Assembly (NCBI GenBank): GCA_011525385.1
Contig: WTGF01000072.1
Location: 1 to 64,000 of the forward strand
Origin: Chloroflexota bacterium
GTDB taxonomy: Bacteria > Chloroflexota > Anaerolineae > Aggregatilineales > Phototrophicaceae
DNA: 64,000 nt
Direction: 5' to 3'
Shown: positions 35,326-43,486 of the stretch, one piece after another
How the letters are laid out: each line of letters opens with the position of its first letter
Position numbering within the stretch: the stretch's first letter is position 1
Program-made: the position numbers and the translations under genes
Notes under the pieces: generated by a model
Seen by the model: only the letters and a program-made list of their open reading frames with translations
What the model was told of the DNA's origin: nothing
The model's database searches: none

Positions 35326-36743
35326 GAATCGCTATCTGTGGCATCGCGACTGAAAGCTGCACTTTTTCCACCCTGCCCACGCGCTTGGAAGACTTTCGTA
35401 TTTCACGGGGGACCGACGACTCCTTCAGAGAACTCTATCCCTTTCTGGACAAGTACCCGGATATCGAGTTCGCCGGTACGATCAGCGCAAAGGCCTTGCC
35501 CGGCGGACCGGTCGAAGCGGCCGCCTATGATGCGATCAAGAGCGAGCTCTTGGAGCAGCTGCAATCCGGCGGTCCCTTCGACGGCGTTTATCTGGATATG
35601 CACGGCGCCATGAACGTGGCTGGCATGGACGACGCTGAAGCTGACTTGTATAGCTCGATTCGCGAAATCGTGGGCGACGATCCTCTCCTGTCCGCGAGCT
35701 ACGATCTCCACGGCAACGTTTCTGAGAGAATCATGGCTACGCTCGATATTATCACCGGCTTCCGGACCGCGCCTCATATCGACGCCTTGGAAACGCGCGA
35801 GCGGGCGATGTCGCTCTTGCTGCGTTGCCTGCGCCAGGGCATTCGCCCGCGCAAAGCATTTATCAAGATTCCGGTGGCCATGCCCGGGGAGAAGACCAGC
35901 ACAGAATGGCAACCGGGCAAGCGCATCTATGGGGCGATTGAAGCGCAGATCGACGGGCGCGATGTGCTCGACGCGACCATACAAGTCGGATATGTTTGGG
36001 CGGACGAACCCCGAATGACCGCCTGCGCCATCGCCCTCGGAACGAACGAAGACAAGGTCAGTTTGGCGGCGCGAGAATTGGCTTCGCTCTACTGGAAGCA
36101 TCGTCGAGATTTTGGCTTTGGGGCGCCGGCGCTTTCAGTTGAAGATTGCCTGAGACAGGCGATGTCCGACGCGGCCAGGCCCGTGCTCATTAGCGATTCC
36201 GGCGATAATCCCACCGCCGGGGGCGCGGGGGACGTGACCTATTTTCTGTCGCGGGCGCTGGCGCTGGCGCCGCCCGACATGATCTATGCCAGCATAGCCG
36301 ATCCTGCCGCGGTCCGTACTTGCATCACGGCGGGGCTGGGCGCGGAGGTCAACCTGCAAATTGGCGGCAAGCTCGACAGGACCAATTCACAGCCCCTGGA
36401 CATATCGGGGACGGTCGACGCCATCAAGGCAGATCCCGAAAATCCGCAAGTCGTTCTCAAGTCGGGCGGCATTCACATCATATTAACTGGCAAGCGCACG
36501 CCCTTTCATCGCCGCCAACAATTCACGGACCTCAACCTTGCGCCGGAAGAGCATGATATCGTCGCCATCAAGATCGGCTATCTCGAGCCGGAACTGAAAG
36601 CGATGTCCCGCGCCTCTTATCTGGCGCTGTCGCCCGGCGCGGTCAATCAAGACATCACCGCCCTGCCATTCAATAGAATTGAACGTCCCTGCTATCCCTT
36701 TGACCCGGATATGGATTGGGAGCCGGTCGTTGAAATCTTCTAG
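35322..36743 (+). CDS. M81 family metallopeptidase (MlrC-like)
   Basis: A 473-aa protein of the MlrC family, named after the microcystin-degrading enzyme but widespread with unknown substrates. The opening RIAICGIATESCTFSTLPTR, the metal-binding DMHGAM (about 97-102) and DLHGNV (about 128-133), and the SDSGDNPTAGGAGD stretch (about 293-306) fit the family. A TTG at 35322 overlapping the ROK stop (TTGA) places residue 1 directly before the conserved motif; the frame is open back to 35292, but that part lies inside the ROK gene. Confidence 0.88.
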   Translation: MRIAICGIATESCTFSTLPTRLEDFRISRGTDDSFRELYPFLDKYPDIEFAGTISAKALPGGPVEAAAYDAIKSELLEQLQSGGPFDGVYLDMHGAMNVAGMDDAEADLYSSIREIVGDDPLLSASYDLHGNVSERIMATLDIITGFRTAPHIDALETRERAMSLLLRCLRQGIRPRKAFIKIPVAMPGEKTSTEWQPGKRIYGAIEAQIDGRDVLDATIQVGYVWADEPRMTACAIALGTNEDKVSLAARELASLYWKHRRDFGFGAPALSVEDCLRQAMSDAARPVLISDSGDNPTAGGAGDVTYFLSRALALAPPDMIYASIADPAAVRTCITAGLGAEVNLQIGGKLDRTNSQPLDISGTVDAIKADPENPQVVLKSGGIHIILTGKRTPFHRRQQFTDLNLAPEEHDIVAIKIGYLEPELKAMSRASYLALSPGAVNQDITALPFNRIERPCYPFDPDMDWEPVVEIF

Positions 36744-36805
36744 GTTGGCGCAACAGCCACATTCGAGTCTTCCGAGTGCTTCCAATAGAGGCCTGCCTTC
36801 AGAAC

Positions 36806-37185
36806 GGGTGTATTTCAGATTATTGGCACATCAAGCTCAATCCTTCAAAAAGCGACAACTCAGTCGGGGCGAGCCCGTGGAGTCTGTTGAAGAACTGCCT
36901 AGACCCTCACCCCAAACCCCTCTCACATAAAGGGAGAGGGGCTTAAAGGGCTCAATACGGGTCACAAGACTCCCCTTCTCCCCTTGTGGGAGAAGGGGCC
37001 GGGGGATGAGGGGTGTATTTCAACAGAGTCCGGTGGCTCGCCCAAATGTGAGATATTGATTTCGGGCGACTCACAGAGTCGCCCCTACAGATCGTCATTT
37101 TATTCGTGATATTTGCTGGCAAGGTGGGTGGATAATGACGAAATTTGATACAGTGCCAATTATGCCAAAATATTGAAATACACCC
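36806..37185. repeat. nested palindromic repeat cluster
   Basis: The gap 36744-37281 holds no gene but a set of nested inverted repeats: an outer pair 36806-36828 and 37163-37185 (19 of 23 matching), an inner pair 36867-36891 and 37019-37043 (21 of 25), and GC-rich hairpins between them (about 36904-36942 and 36972-37014). The 12-mer GGGTGTATTTCA occurs at 36806 and 37011 and inverted at 37174-37185. The hairpin unit at 37064-37089 is identical to 17611-17636. Confidence 0.7.
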
Positions 37186-37225
37186 CTTCAGAACTGCTGT
37201 ATGGCAATACGCGCCTAAGCTCTGC

Positions 37226-37231
37226 TATACT
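37226..37231 (+). promoter_or_regulatory. probable -10 box for the 37282 binding-protein gene
   Basis: TATACT, with only a weak candidate -35 (TGGCAA at 37202-37207). A start near 37238 would leave a 44-base leader to the ATG at 37282. Confidence 0.4.
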
Positions 37232-37281
37232 TTTATTGCATGACAAGACCCATTGTACGTTTTATCATTCAGGAGATTGCG

Positions 37282-39012
37282 ATGCTTAAGCTTATGAGGA
37301 TTGTCCTTCTTACTCTGTTTGTGGCGAGCCTCGGTTTCGCCGCAAGCGCACAGGATGGCGGCATTCTGATCGGCACCAACTTCGGTGGCGACCCGACAAA
37401 TATGAATCCGCTCATTTCCAACAATACGGTTGAGTTGTCGCTCAACGAATTTCTCTTCCCCAGCTTGTACAATATTGATCCCGTAACGCGGGCGCCCATG
37501 AAAGCGGGACGCAACGATCAGGACAACGGCCTGGCTCTTGATTGGACTATCTCTGACGATGGCTTGGTTTACACTTTCACCCTTCGAGACGACGTTACTT
37601 GGAATGACGGCGCGCCCGTTACCGCCTTCGACTACAAGTTCACCTTTGACGCTTTAGCCAGCGGAGAAACTTCATCGCCGCGCACCGATGTGCTGCAAAG
37701 CGTCGAAAGCGTCGAAGCGGTCGACGCGACAACTTTGGTCGTCACGTTGAAACTGGCATCCTGCCGCGTGATTGAAGAACTCGATGACTTCGGCATCTTG
37801 CCACAGCATATCATCGAGCCCATGCTCGATGGCAATTACGCCGAGATTGACAATCTGGAGTACAACAAGAGCCCCAACGTCACAGCGGGCGTCTTCAACT
37901 TTGGCGCGCTGGTGCCGGACCAGCAGACCAGTTTGATTCGCAATGACAATCACTGGATGAACGTTTCGCCGGAAGGTTACATCATCCGCAACGTGCCCGA
38001 CCAAATCGTCGGCATTGAGCAGTTCCTGGCGGGCGAAGTGAACTCGGTCGGCACAGCTGGCTCGGCATCCGTACCGGCCGTGCAGATGCAAGACTTCCGC
38101 GACCGCGCCGAAGCCGGCGAATTTCAGATCTACGAATATGTGGATGATGGATTGACCTTCATCGGCTTTAACATGGCCGATCGCGGCAACCCGGTCAACG
38201 GCCAGGATGAAGACGGCAACCCCATTGACCAGGGCAAGCACCCCTTCTTTGGCGATGTGCGCGTGCGCCAGGCTCTGGCACAGGCGGTTAACTATACCGA
38301 TATCATCGAAGGCGCCGCCGAAGGCGAAGCGGTTCAGGTCAACAGCTTTGGCACGCCGGCGCTCTGGGGTTACGATTCCAGCATCGAGCCTTGGGAATAC
38401 AATCCCGAAGCGGCACTGGCTTTGCTGGCGGAAGCCGGCTTCGTCGATGACGATGACGACCCAAGTACGCCGCTGGTCGCCACCGAAGACGCCCTCTACG
38501 CCGAGCCCGGCACAGCATTCGCCTTCGAGTTGCTGACCAATTCCGGCAACCTGGTTCGTGAAGCGGCTGGCACCGTCATTCAAGATCAATTGGGTCAGAT
38601 CGGCATCGATGTCGATTTCCAGACGCAGGAATTTGGCGCGCTGGTTCAGTTCCTGCTCGGTCAAGATTTCGACGCCATCATGATCGGCTTCACTAACCTG
38701 GACCAGGACACCGATGCGCGCAATGTCTTCACGCCGGTCGGCGATTTGGTCGGTGGCGGATTCAACTTCGTCTCTTACCGCAACGACCGCGTCACCGAAC
38801 TCTATGACGAGGCGCTGGCGCTGCCCGGCTGCTCTTTCGAGGGACGACAGGCGCTCTACCACGAGATCAGCCGCATCTTGCACGAAGACCTGCCCTGGTG
38901 GTGGCTTTTCGCGCCATTCAGCATGTATGCCGAAGCCAATTCGGTCCAGAACTGGATGCCCTATGCCGAGACCCGTTATGCCAACATGGCTGATATCGCT
39001 ATCAGCCCCTAA
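37282..39012 (+). CDS. ABC transporter substrate-binding protein, oligopeptide/nickel family
   Basis: A 576-aa exported binding protein of the SBP_bac_5 family with signal peptide (about 1-23, ending ASAQDGG) and the family sections FGGDPTNMNPLISNN, LRDDVTWNDGAPVTAFDYKFTFDAL (about 98-122) and VRQALAQAVNYTDII (about 330). The ATG at 37282 has AGGAG at 37271-37275, so the in-frame ATG at 37240 is rejected. Two permease genes follow after a hairpin. Acidic overall; ligand unknown, but proximity to a Gfo/Idh dehydrogenase, ROK kinase and epimerase leaves a sugar-containing or peptide ligand both possible. Confidence 0.93.
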   Translation: MLKLMRIVLLTLFVASLGFAASAQDGGILIGTNFGGDPTNMNPLISNNTVELSLNEFLFPSLYNIDPVTRAPMKAGRNDQDNGLALDWTISDDGLVYTFTLRDDVTWNDGAPVTAFDYKFTFDALASGETSSPRTDVLQSVESVEAVDATTLVVTLKLASCRVIEELDDFGILPQHIIEPMLDGNYAEIDNLEYNKSPNVTAGVFNFGALVPDQQTSLIRNDNHWMNVSPEGYIIRNVPDQIVGIEQFLAGEVNSVGTAGSASVPAVQMQDFRDRAEAGEFQIYEYVDDGLTFIGFNMADRGNPVNGQDEDGNPIDQGKHPFFGDVRVRQALAQAVNYTDIIEGAAEGEAVQVNSFGTPALWGYDSSIEPWEYNPEAALALLAEAGFVDDDDDPSTPLVATEDALYAEPGTAFAFELLTNSGNLVREAAGTVIQDQLGQIGIDVDFQTQEFGALVQFLLGQDFDAIMIGFTNLDQDTDARNVFTPVGDLVGGGFNFVSYRNDRVTELYDEALALPGCSFEGRQALYHEISRILHEDLPWWWLFAPFSMYAEANSVQNWMPYAETRYANMADIAISP

Positions 39013-39031
39013 AGCGCGCTAGACAATATTG

Positions 39032-39067
39032 AAAGGACGTGCTGGGAAGTAAACCAGCACGTCCTTT
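39032..39067 (+). terminator. strong hairpin between binding-protein and permease genes
   Basis: A perfect 14-bp stem (39032-39045 with 39054-39067) with an 8-base loop GAAGTAAA, ending in CCTTT and followed by CCTTTG. It lies 20 bp after the stop of the binding protein and 25 bp before the permease ATG, so it probably works as a partial terminator or RNA stabiliser that keeps binding protein in excess over permease. Confidence 0.65.
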
Positions 39068-39091
39068 CCTTTGCTGAAACTGGTTTTTTGC

Positions 39092-40174
39092 ATGATCAAA
39101 TACATCATTCGCCGCCTGGTGCAATCCATTCCGATATTCTTCGGCATCACGCTGCTTTCTTACCTGATTCTATGGCTGGCGCCGGGCGATCCCATTATCC
39201 GGCTCTACTTCGCGCCAAATATCAAAGCGGAACGCCGGGCCGAACTGCGAGCGCAGCTAGGCGTCGATGACCCCTTCCACATCCAGTATTTGCGCTGGCT
39301 GATTGGCGATGACTGGCTGCGCTGGGATAGCGACGGCGATGGCGTTGCCGACCGGGCCTTTGAGCTTTTCACCCAGCTTGATACCAATGGAGACGGCAAA
39401 GCAGAGCCGCCGGGCAGCAACTATGGCATCCTGCGCGGCGATTTTGGCAATTCTTTCGTCCGGAAAAAGCCGGTCATAGAAATCATCGCCGCTGCCATAC
39501 CGGCCACCTTGGAGCTAAGCATTTCCGCTCTGATCATCGCCATGGCTTTGGGCATTCCTATTGGCGTCATTTCCGCAGCGAAAAAAGGCAGCCTGTTTGA
39601 TAACGTTGCCCGAGTGCTGGCAGTCGTTCTTAACGCAGTACCGAATTTTTGGCTCGGGCTGATATTGATTCTGTTTTTTGGCGCTCATTTGGGCGTCTTC
39701 CCATTGGGAGGAAGATGCGGCTTGACACTCACCGGCGTATGCCCGCAGATCTTGCAGCGCTGGCAGTATCTTGTACTACCAGCAATTGTTCTTGCCGGGG
39801 CGGATTTGGCGAGTTTCTCTCGCTATCTACGTACCTCGACATTGGATGTGCTCAGTCAAGACTATATTCGAACAGCCAAGGCAAAAGGGCTGTCGCAGCG
39901 TCAAATCGATTTTCGACATGCCTTGCGTAACGCCCTGATTCCCTTCGCGACTTTGCTGGGACCGATCCTGACTAATTTGTGGGGTGGCGCGGCGGTCATC
40001 GAGACTGTCTTCGCCTGGCCCGGCGTGGGGCGCGTTTTCTTCAATGGCGCCATCCAGCAAGACTACCCCGTTGTCATGGGCATCGTGATCATTTCCGCAG
40101 TTGCGACCATTCTTGGCCTTATGCTTTCCGATATCTTGTATGTCATCATTGATCCGCGTATCCGCTTGACCTAG
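39092..40174 (+). CDS. ABC transporter permease (DppB/OppB family)
   Basis: A 360-aa inner membrane permease with about six helices. The opening MIKYIIRRLVQSIPIFFGITLLSY is characteristic, and the EAA-type loop RTAKAKGLSQRQIDFRHALRNALIP (about residues 268-292) is where an ATPase would dock. A soluble insert at about 75-115 with DSDGDGVADRAFELFTQLDTNGDGKAEPPG resembles calcium-binding dockerin/thrombospondin-3-type loops and is unusual in DppB. The frame extends to a TTG at 39071 but the ATG at 39092 fits the family start. Followed 9 bp later by the second permease. Confidence 0.93.
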   Translation: MIKYIIRRLVQSIPIFFGITLLSYLILWLAPGDPIIRLYFAPNIKAERRAELRAQLGVDDPFHIQYLRWLIGDDWLRWDSDGDGVADRAFELFTQLDTNGDGKAEPPGSNYGILRGDFGNSFVRKKPVIEIIAAAIPATLELSISALIIAMALGIPIGVISAAKKGSLFDNVARVLAVVLNAVPNFWLGLILILFFGAHLGVFPLGGRCGLTLTGVCPQILQRWQYLVLPAIVLAGADLASFSRYLRTSTLDVLSQDYIRTAKAKGLSQRQIDFRHALRNALIPFATLLGPILTNLWGGAAVIETVFAWPGVGRVFFNGAIQQDYPVVMGIVIISAVATILGLMLSDILYVIIDPRIRLT

Positions 40175-40183
40175 GAGCGGCCG

Positions 40184-41095
40184 ATGCTTAAGAGCAAAAC
40201 GGGCGTCTCAACGATTGAAGCTGATGCTACGCTGCGCAGCCGTTCGCTGTCGCAGTTGGCGTTGATCCGATTAAGAAATGACAAGCTGTCAATGGCAGCC
40301 ATCGCGGTTCTGCTCTTGCTGACGCTTTTATCGGCGGGCGCGCCGTTGATAACGGGCATCTTGGGCGTAGACCCCAATACAACCAATGCCGCGGAAGCAA
40401 AGCACCTGCCCGTCTTCAGCGCCGGGCACATCCTCGGCACCGACAATCTCGGCCGCGATCACCTTTCCCGCTTGTTGTACGCCGGTCAGGTCTCACTGTT
40501 GATTGGCTTCCTTTCCGGTACCTTGGCGCTGGCGGTCGGCGTGACCTTAGGCATCCTCACCGGCTACTTCGGCGGCATACTTGATGACATTTTGTATTGG
40601 ATTATCACGACTCTGAATTCTATACCCGTGTTGGTCTTGCTGATCGTTATCTCCACCATCTTTCAGCCGGACGCGGGCACATTGATTTTTTCCCTTGTGC
40701 TGTTGATTTGGACCCTGACCTGCCGGCTGGTGCGGGGCGAGACGCTTTCCATCCGTTCGCGGGAATACATCGTTAGCGCCAAAGCGGTGGGCGCATCCGA
40801 TGCCAGGATCATGCTGGTTCATATCCTGCCTAACATATTCTCGGTGACCATCATCAACCTGGTCATCATAATCGGCAATGTCATTCTGATTGAGTCTGCC
40901 TTGAGTTTCCTCGGGCTGGGCGTACAGCCGCCCACCGCCACCTGGGGCAATATGCTCAGCAAATCGCGGGAATTCTTCAAAGTAGCGCCGCACCTGGTTT
41001 TCTTCCCGGGCATACTGATCTCGACCGTCGTGCTCTGCCTGTACATCATAGGCGATGGCTTGCGCGATGCTTTTGATCCCACCGCCAAAGACTGA
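40184..41095 (+). CDS. ABC transporter permease (DppC/OppC family)
   Basis: A 303-aa partner permease with six predicted helices. GTDNLGRDHLSRLLYAG (about 86-102) is the family signature and SAKAVGASDARIMLVHILPN (about 199-218) the EAA-type loop. It completes the membrane part of an oligopeptide-type importer with the preceding binding protein and permease, but no DppD/DppF-type ATPase gene follows; the next gene is on the other strand. The ATPases are presumably supplied from another locus. Confidence 0.93.
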   Translation: MLKSKTGVSTIEADATLRSRSLSQLALIRLRNDKLSMAAIAVLLLLTLLSAGAPLITGILGVDPNTTNAAEAKHLPVFSAGHILGTDNLGRDHLSRLLYAGQVSLLIGFLSGTLALAVGVTLGILTGYFGGILDDILYWIITTLNSIPVLVLLIVISTIFQPDAGTLIFSLVLLIWTLTCRLVRGETLSIRSREYIVSAKAVGASDARIMLVHILPNIFSVTIINLVIIIGNVILIESALSFLGLGVQPPTATWGNMLSKSREFFKVAPHLVFFPGILISTVVLCLYIIGDGLRDAFDPTAKD

Positions 41096-41107
41096 TCATC
41101 CAAGAAG

Positions 41108-42163
41108 CTAATCCGTCCCAAACTTGTAGACCGTGGTCGTTTCGTAACGCCCGCCGGGGCGCAAGACCGTTGTCGGGAATTGCGGCTGATTGGGCGAATT
41201 TGGAAAGTGCTGCGTCTCCAGTGCCAAACCGTCGCCCTGACGGTACATGCGTCCGCTTGCGCCGACCAGCGTGCTGTCGAGAAAATTGCCCGAGTAGAAT
41301 TGGAGGCCCGGTTCCGTCGTCCAAACTTCCATGCGCCTGCCATAGCGCGGTTCGTAGACCCTGGCCGCGAAACCCAGTTCTCCCTCGGACAAGCCTTCCC
41401 GATTGAGCGCGAAATTCTGGTCGTAGCCACCCGCCAGCGCGATCTGCGCGTGAGACGACCGCAGCCCGGCAGCGATCGCTTTTGGATTGCGAAAGTCAAA
41501 GGGACTGCCCGCAACCGCCGCCAATTCGCCGGTCGGGATCAAATTGCTGTCAATGGGCGTGAAGCGGTCGGCATTTAAGGTCAGGATGTGATCGTAAATC
41601 GTTCCTTCGCCCTCTCCCAACAAGTTGAAGTAGCTATGATTGGTCAGATTGACGACTGTCGGAGCGTCCGTCGTGGCTGTGTAATCGATGCGGAGTTCGT
41701 TGTCGTCGGTCAGCGTGTACATTACGGCAGCGTCCAGGTTTCCCGGATAACCTTCTTCGCCGTCCGCGCTGCGGTAGGTTAATTCAAGACCAGGATGCAA
41801 GCCCTCAGTCAATTCGCGCGCTTTCCAGATACGCTTGTCGAAGCCCTTCTCTCCGCCATGCAAGCTATTTGGCCCGTCGTTCACGAAGAGCGTATATTCC
41901 GTTCCATCCAGTAAAAAGCGGCCAGCAGCGATACGATTGGCGTATCGCCCGGTGATAGCGCCGAAATAAGGATGCCCGGCTTGGTACTTTTCCAGGCTCT
42001 CGAAGCCAAGCGCGATATTGGCAAACCTGCCCTGGCGGTCGGGCACAGTGATAGAGGTGATGATGCCACCGTAAGTGATGACTTTCACTTCCATTCCAGC
42101 GCTGTTGCGCAGCGTGAATTGCTCTACCGTTTCTCCGGCTGTCGTTTTCCCGTATTCCACCAT
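41108..42163 (-). CDS. aldose 1-epimerase (galactose mutarotase)
   Basis: A 351-aa enzyme interconverting alpha and beta anomers of aldoses. The family signature NLTNHSYFNLLGEG (about 172-185), the GRYANRIA Arg block (about 72-79) and the late catalytic Glu in VWTTEPGLQFYSGN are seen. The ATG at 42163 has AAGGA 7 bases upstream and replaces an in-frame ATG at 42202, which lies within a possible -10 (TATATT, 42202-42207 on this strand). It converges on the permease gene with only 12 bp between. Confidence 0.93.
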   Translation of the reverse strand: MVEYGKTTAGETVEQFTLRNSAGMEVKVITYGGIITSITVPDRQGRFANIALGFESLEKYQAGHPYFGAITGRYANRIAAGRFLLDGTEYTLFVNDGPNSLHGGEKGFDKRIWKARELTEGLHPGLELTYRSADGEEGYPGNLDAAVMYTLTDDNELRIDYTATTDAPTVVNLTNHSYFNLLGEGEGTIYDHILTLNADRFTPIDSNLIPTGELAAVAGSPFDFRNPKAIAAGLRSSHAQIALAGGYDQNFALNREGLSEGELGFAARVYEPRYGRRMEVWTTEPGLQFYSGNFLDSTLVGASGRMYRQGDGLALETQHFPNSPNQPQFPTTVLRPGGRYETTTVYKFGTD

Positions 42164-42402
42164 GATGAATTCCTTCTGACTGCTGAGATCAATATCAGAC
42201 AAATATACCGCATTTCGGGGGCTGTCCTGCCACTTTCAGCCGAGAATCGGTTATCGCATAGTTGCAAGGACATAGGCGGAACGATTCTCGCATGAATGAT
42301 CCGAGGCGCTCTAGGATCGCAATTCATCAGCTTGGCACTAACCCTGGGTCACGGGCTTGCGATACAATACGCAACTCGGATCGTTAGAAACTGGAGCGGA
42401 AA

Positions 42403-43440
42403 ATGGATTATCGTTCTCTCGGACGCACAGGTGTGATGGTCAGCGAACTTTGCCTCGGCTGTATGAACTTCGGCGGGGTAACAAGCGACGCCGACGGCAT
42501 GGACATTATCGATCGCGCCATCGACGAAGGCATCAACTTTCTCGATACCGCGAATGTTTATTCGCGGGGCGGGAGTGAAATTGCAGTAGGCAAAGCTCTA
42601 AAACGCAATGGCAAACGTGAAAGCATCGTTCTCGCTACCAAAGTACATGGTCGAATGGATGACGATGATATCTTGGCTGCGGGCAACAACCGGCGACACA
42701 TTATTCAAGCGTGCGAAGCCTCCCTGAAGCGTCTGCAAACGGATTATATCGACCTCTATCAGTTGCATCGACCCAACTCCAATATTCCCATCGACGAGAC
42801 TCTGCGCGCGCTGGACGATTTGATTCGCGCGGGCAAAGTGCGCTATATCGGCGCCAGCAGTTTTCCGGCCTGGCGCATCCTGGAATCTTTCTGGGTCGCA
42901 AAGGAACTGGGACTCAACCGTTTTGTGAGTGAGCAGCCGCCCTATCATCTGCTGGACCGCAGCATCGAACGCGAAATGATTCCCATGGCGCAGAGTTATG
43001 GCCTGGCGATATTGCCCTGGTCGCCGCTGGCGCGCGGTTTCCTCAGTGGCAAGTACAAGCGCGGGGAGCCAATCCCGGGCGACAGCCGCTTCGGCTTTGA
43101 CACCGGTCGTGGGCCCGCTTATGAGCGACGGCTGCAGAAACATTTCAGCGATCGCGCCTACGACTTGCTGGATGCGATCGTACAGTTGGCAAGAGAAAAA
43201 GGCTGCAGCCCCAGTCAGATCGCGCTGGCCTGGGTCGTCAGCAAGCCCGGCGTGACCAGCACCATAATCGGTCCGCGCACGATGGAGCACCTGCTGGACA
43301 ATATCGGCGCTCTTGATGTGAAATTGAGCGACGCCGACCACGCGCAACTCGACTTGATGGCAGAACCCGAATTGGCGACCGTGCCCTACTATCACGGCAG
43401 CATGATCGATTTCAAACCGTCGGAATACGGCTGGAACTAG
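42403..43440 (+). CDS. aldo/keto reductase
   Basis: A 345-aa NADPH-dependent oxidoreductase of the (beta/alpha)8-barrel AKR family. Asp and Tyr of the tetrad are in FLDTANVYSRGGSE (about 46-59), Lys in ATKVHG (about 75) and His in YQLHRPN (about 124); the C-terminal TIIGPRTMEHLLDN binds the coenzyme. Intact and of normal length. It converges with the old-yellow-enzyme gene and a hairpin lies at the junction. The preceding gap (42164-42402) has no firm promoter. Confidence 0.93.
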   Translation: MDYRSLGRTGVMVSELCLGCMNFGGVTSDADGMDIIDRAIDEGINFLDTANVYSRGGSEIAVGKALKRNGKRESIVLATKVHGRMDDDDILAAGNNRRHIIQACEASLKRLQTDYIDLYQLHRPNSNIPIDETLRALDDLIRAGKVRYIGASSFPAWRILESFWVAKELGLNRFVSEQPPYHLLDRSIEREMIPMAQSYGLAILPWSPLARGFLSGKYKRGEPIPGDSRFGFDTGRGPAYERRLQKHFSDRAYDLLDAIVQLAREKGCSPSQIALAWVVSKPGVTSTIIGPRTMEHLLDNIGALDVKLSDADHAQLDLMAEPELATVPYYHGSMIDFKPSEYGWN

Positions 43441-43442
43441 AC

Positions 43443-43486
43443 CTGCGCAAGCCGGTCATGCCTTTTGCGCAGCTTGTTCCTTTTTT
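43443..43486 (+). terminator. predicted intrinsic terminator after the aldo/keto reductase
   Basis: An 8-bp perfect stem CTGCGCAA (43443-43450) with TTGCGCAG (43465-43472), then CTTGTTCC and six T (43481-43486). It overlaps the last codons of the convergent - strand gene. Confidence 0.5.

Noticed and set aside
36806..37185. CRISPR array
   Set aside because: Repeats here are inverted and irregularly spaced, not direct repeats with uniform spacers; no cas genes in the window.
37672..38883. Long - strand open frame (403 codons) opposite the binding-protein gene
   Set aside because: Antisense to a clear SBP_bac_5 gene; no ribosome binding site and no recognisable protein family; a consequence of codon bias on the coding strand.
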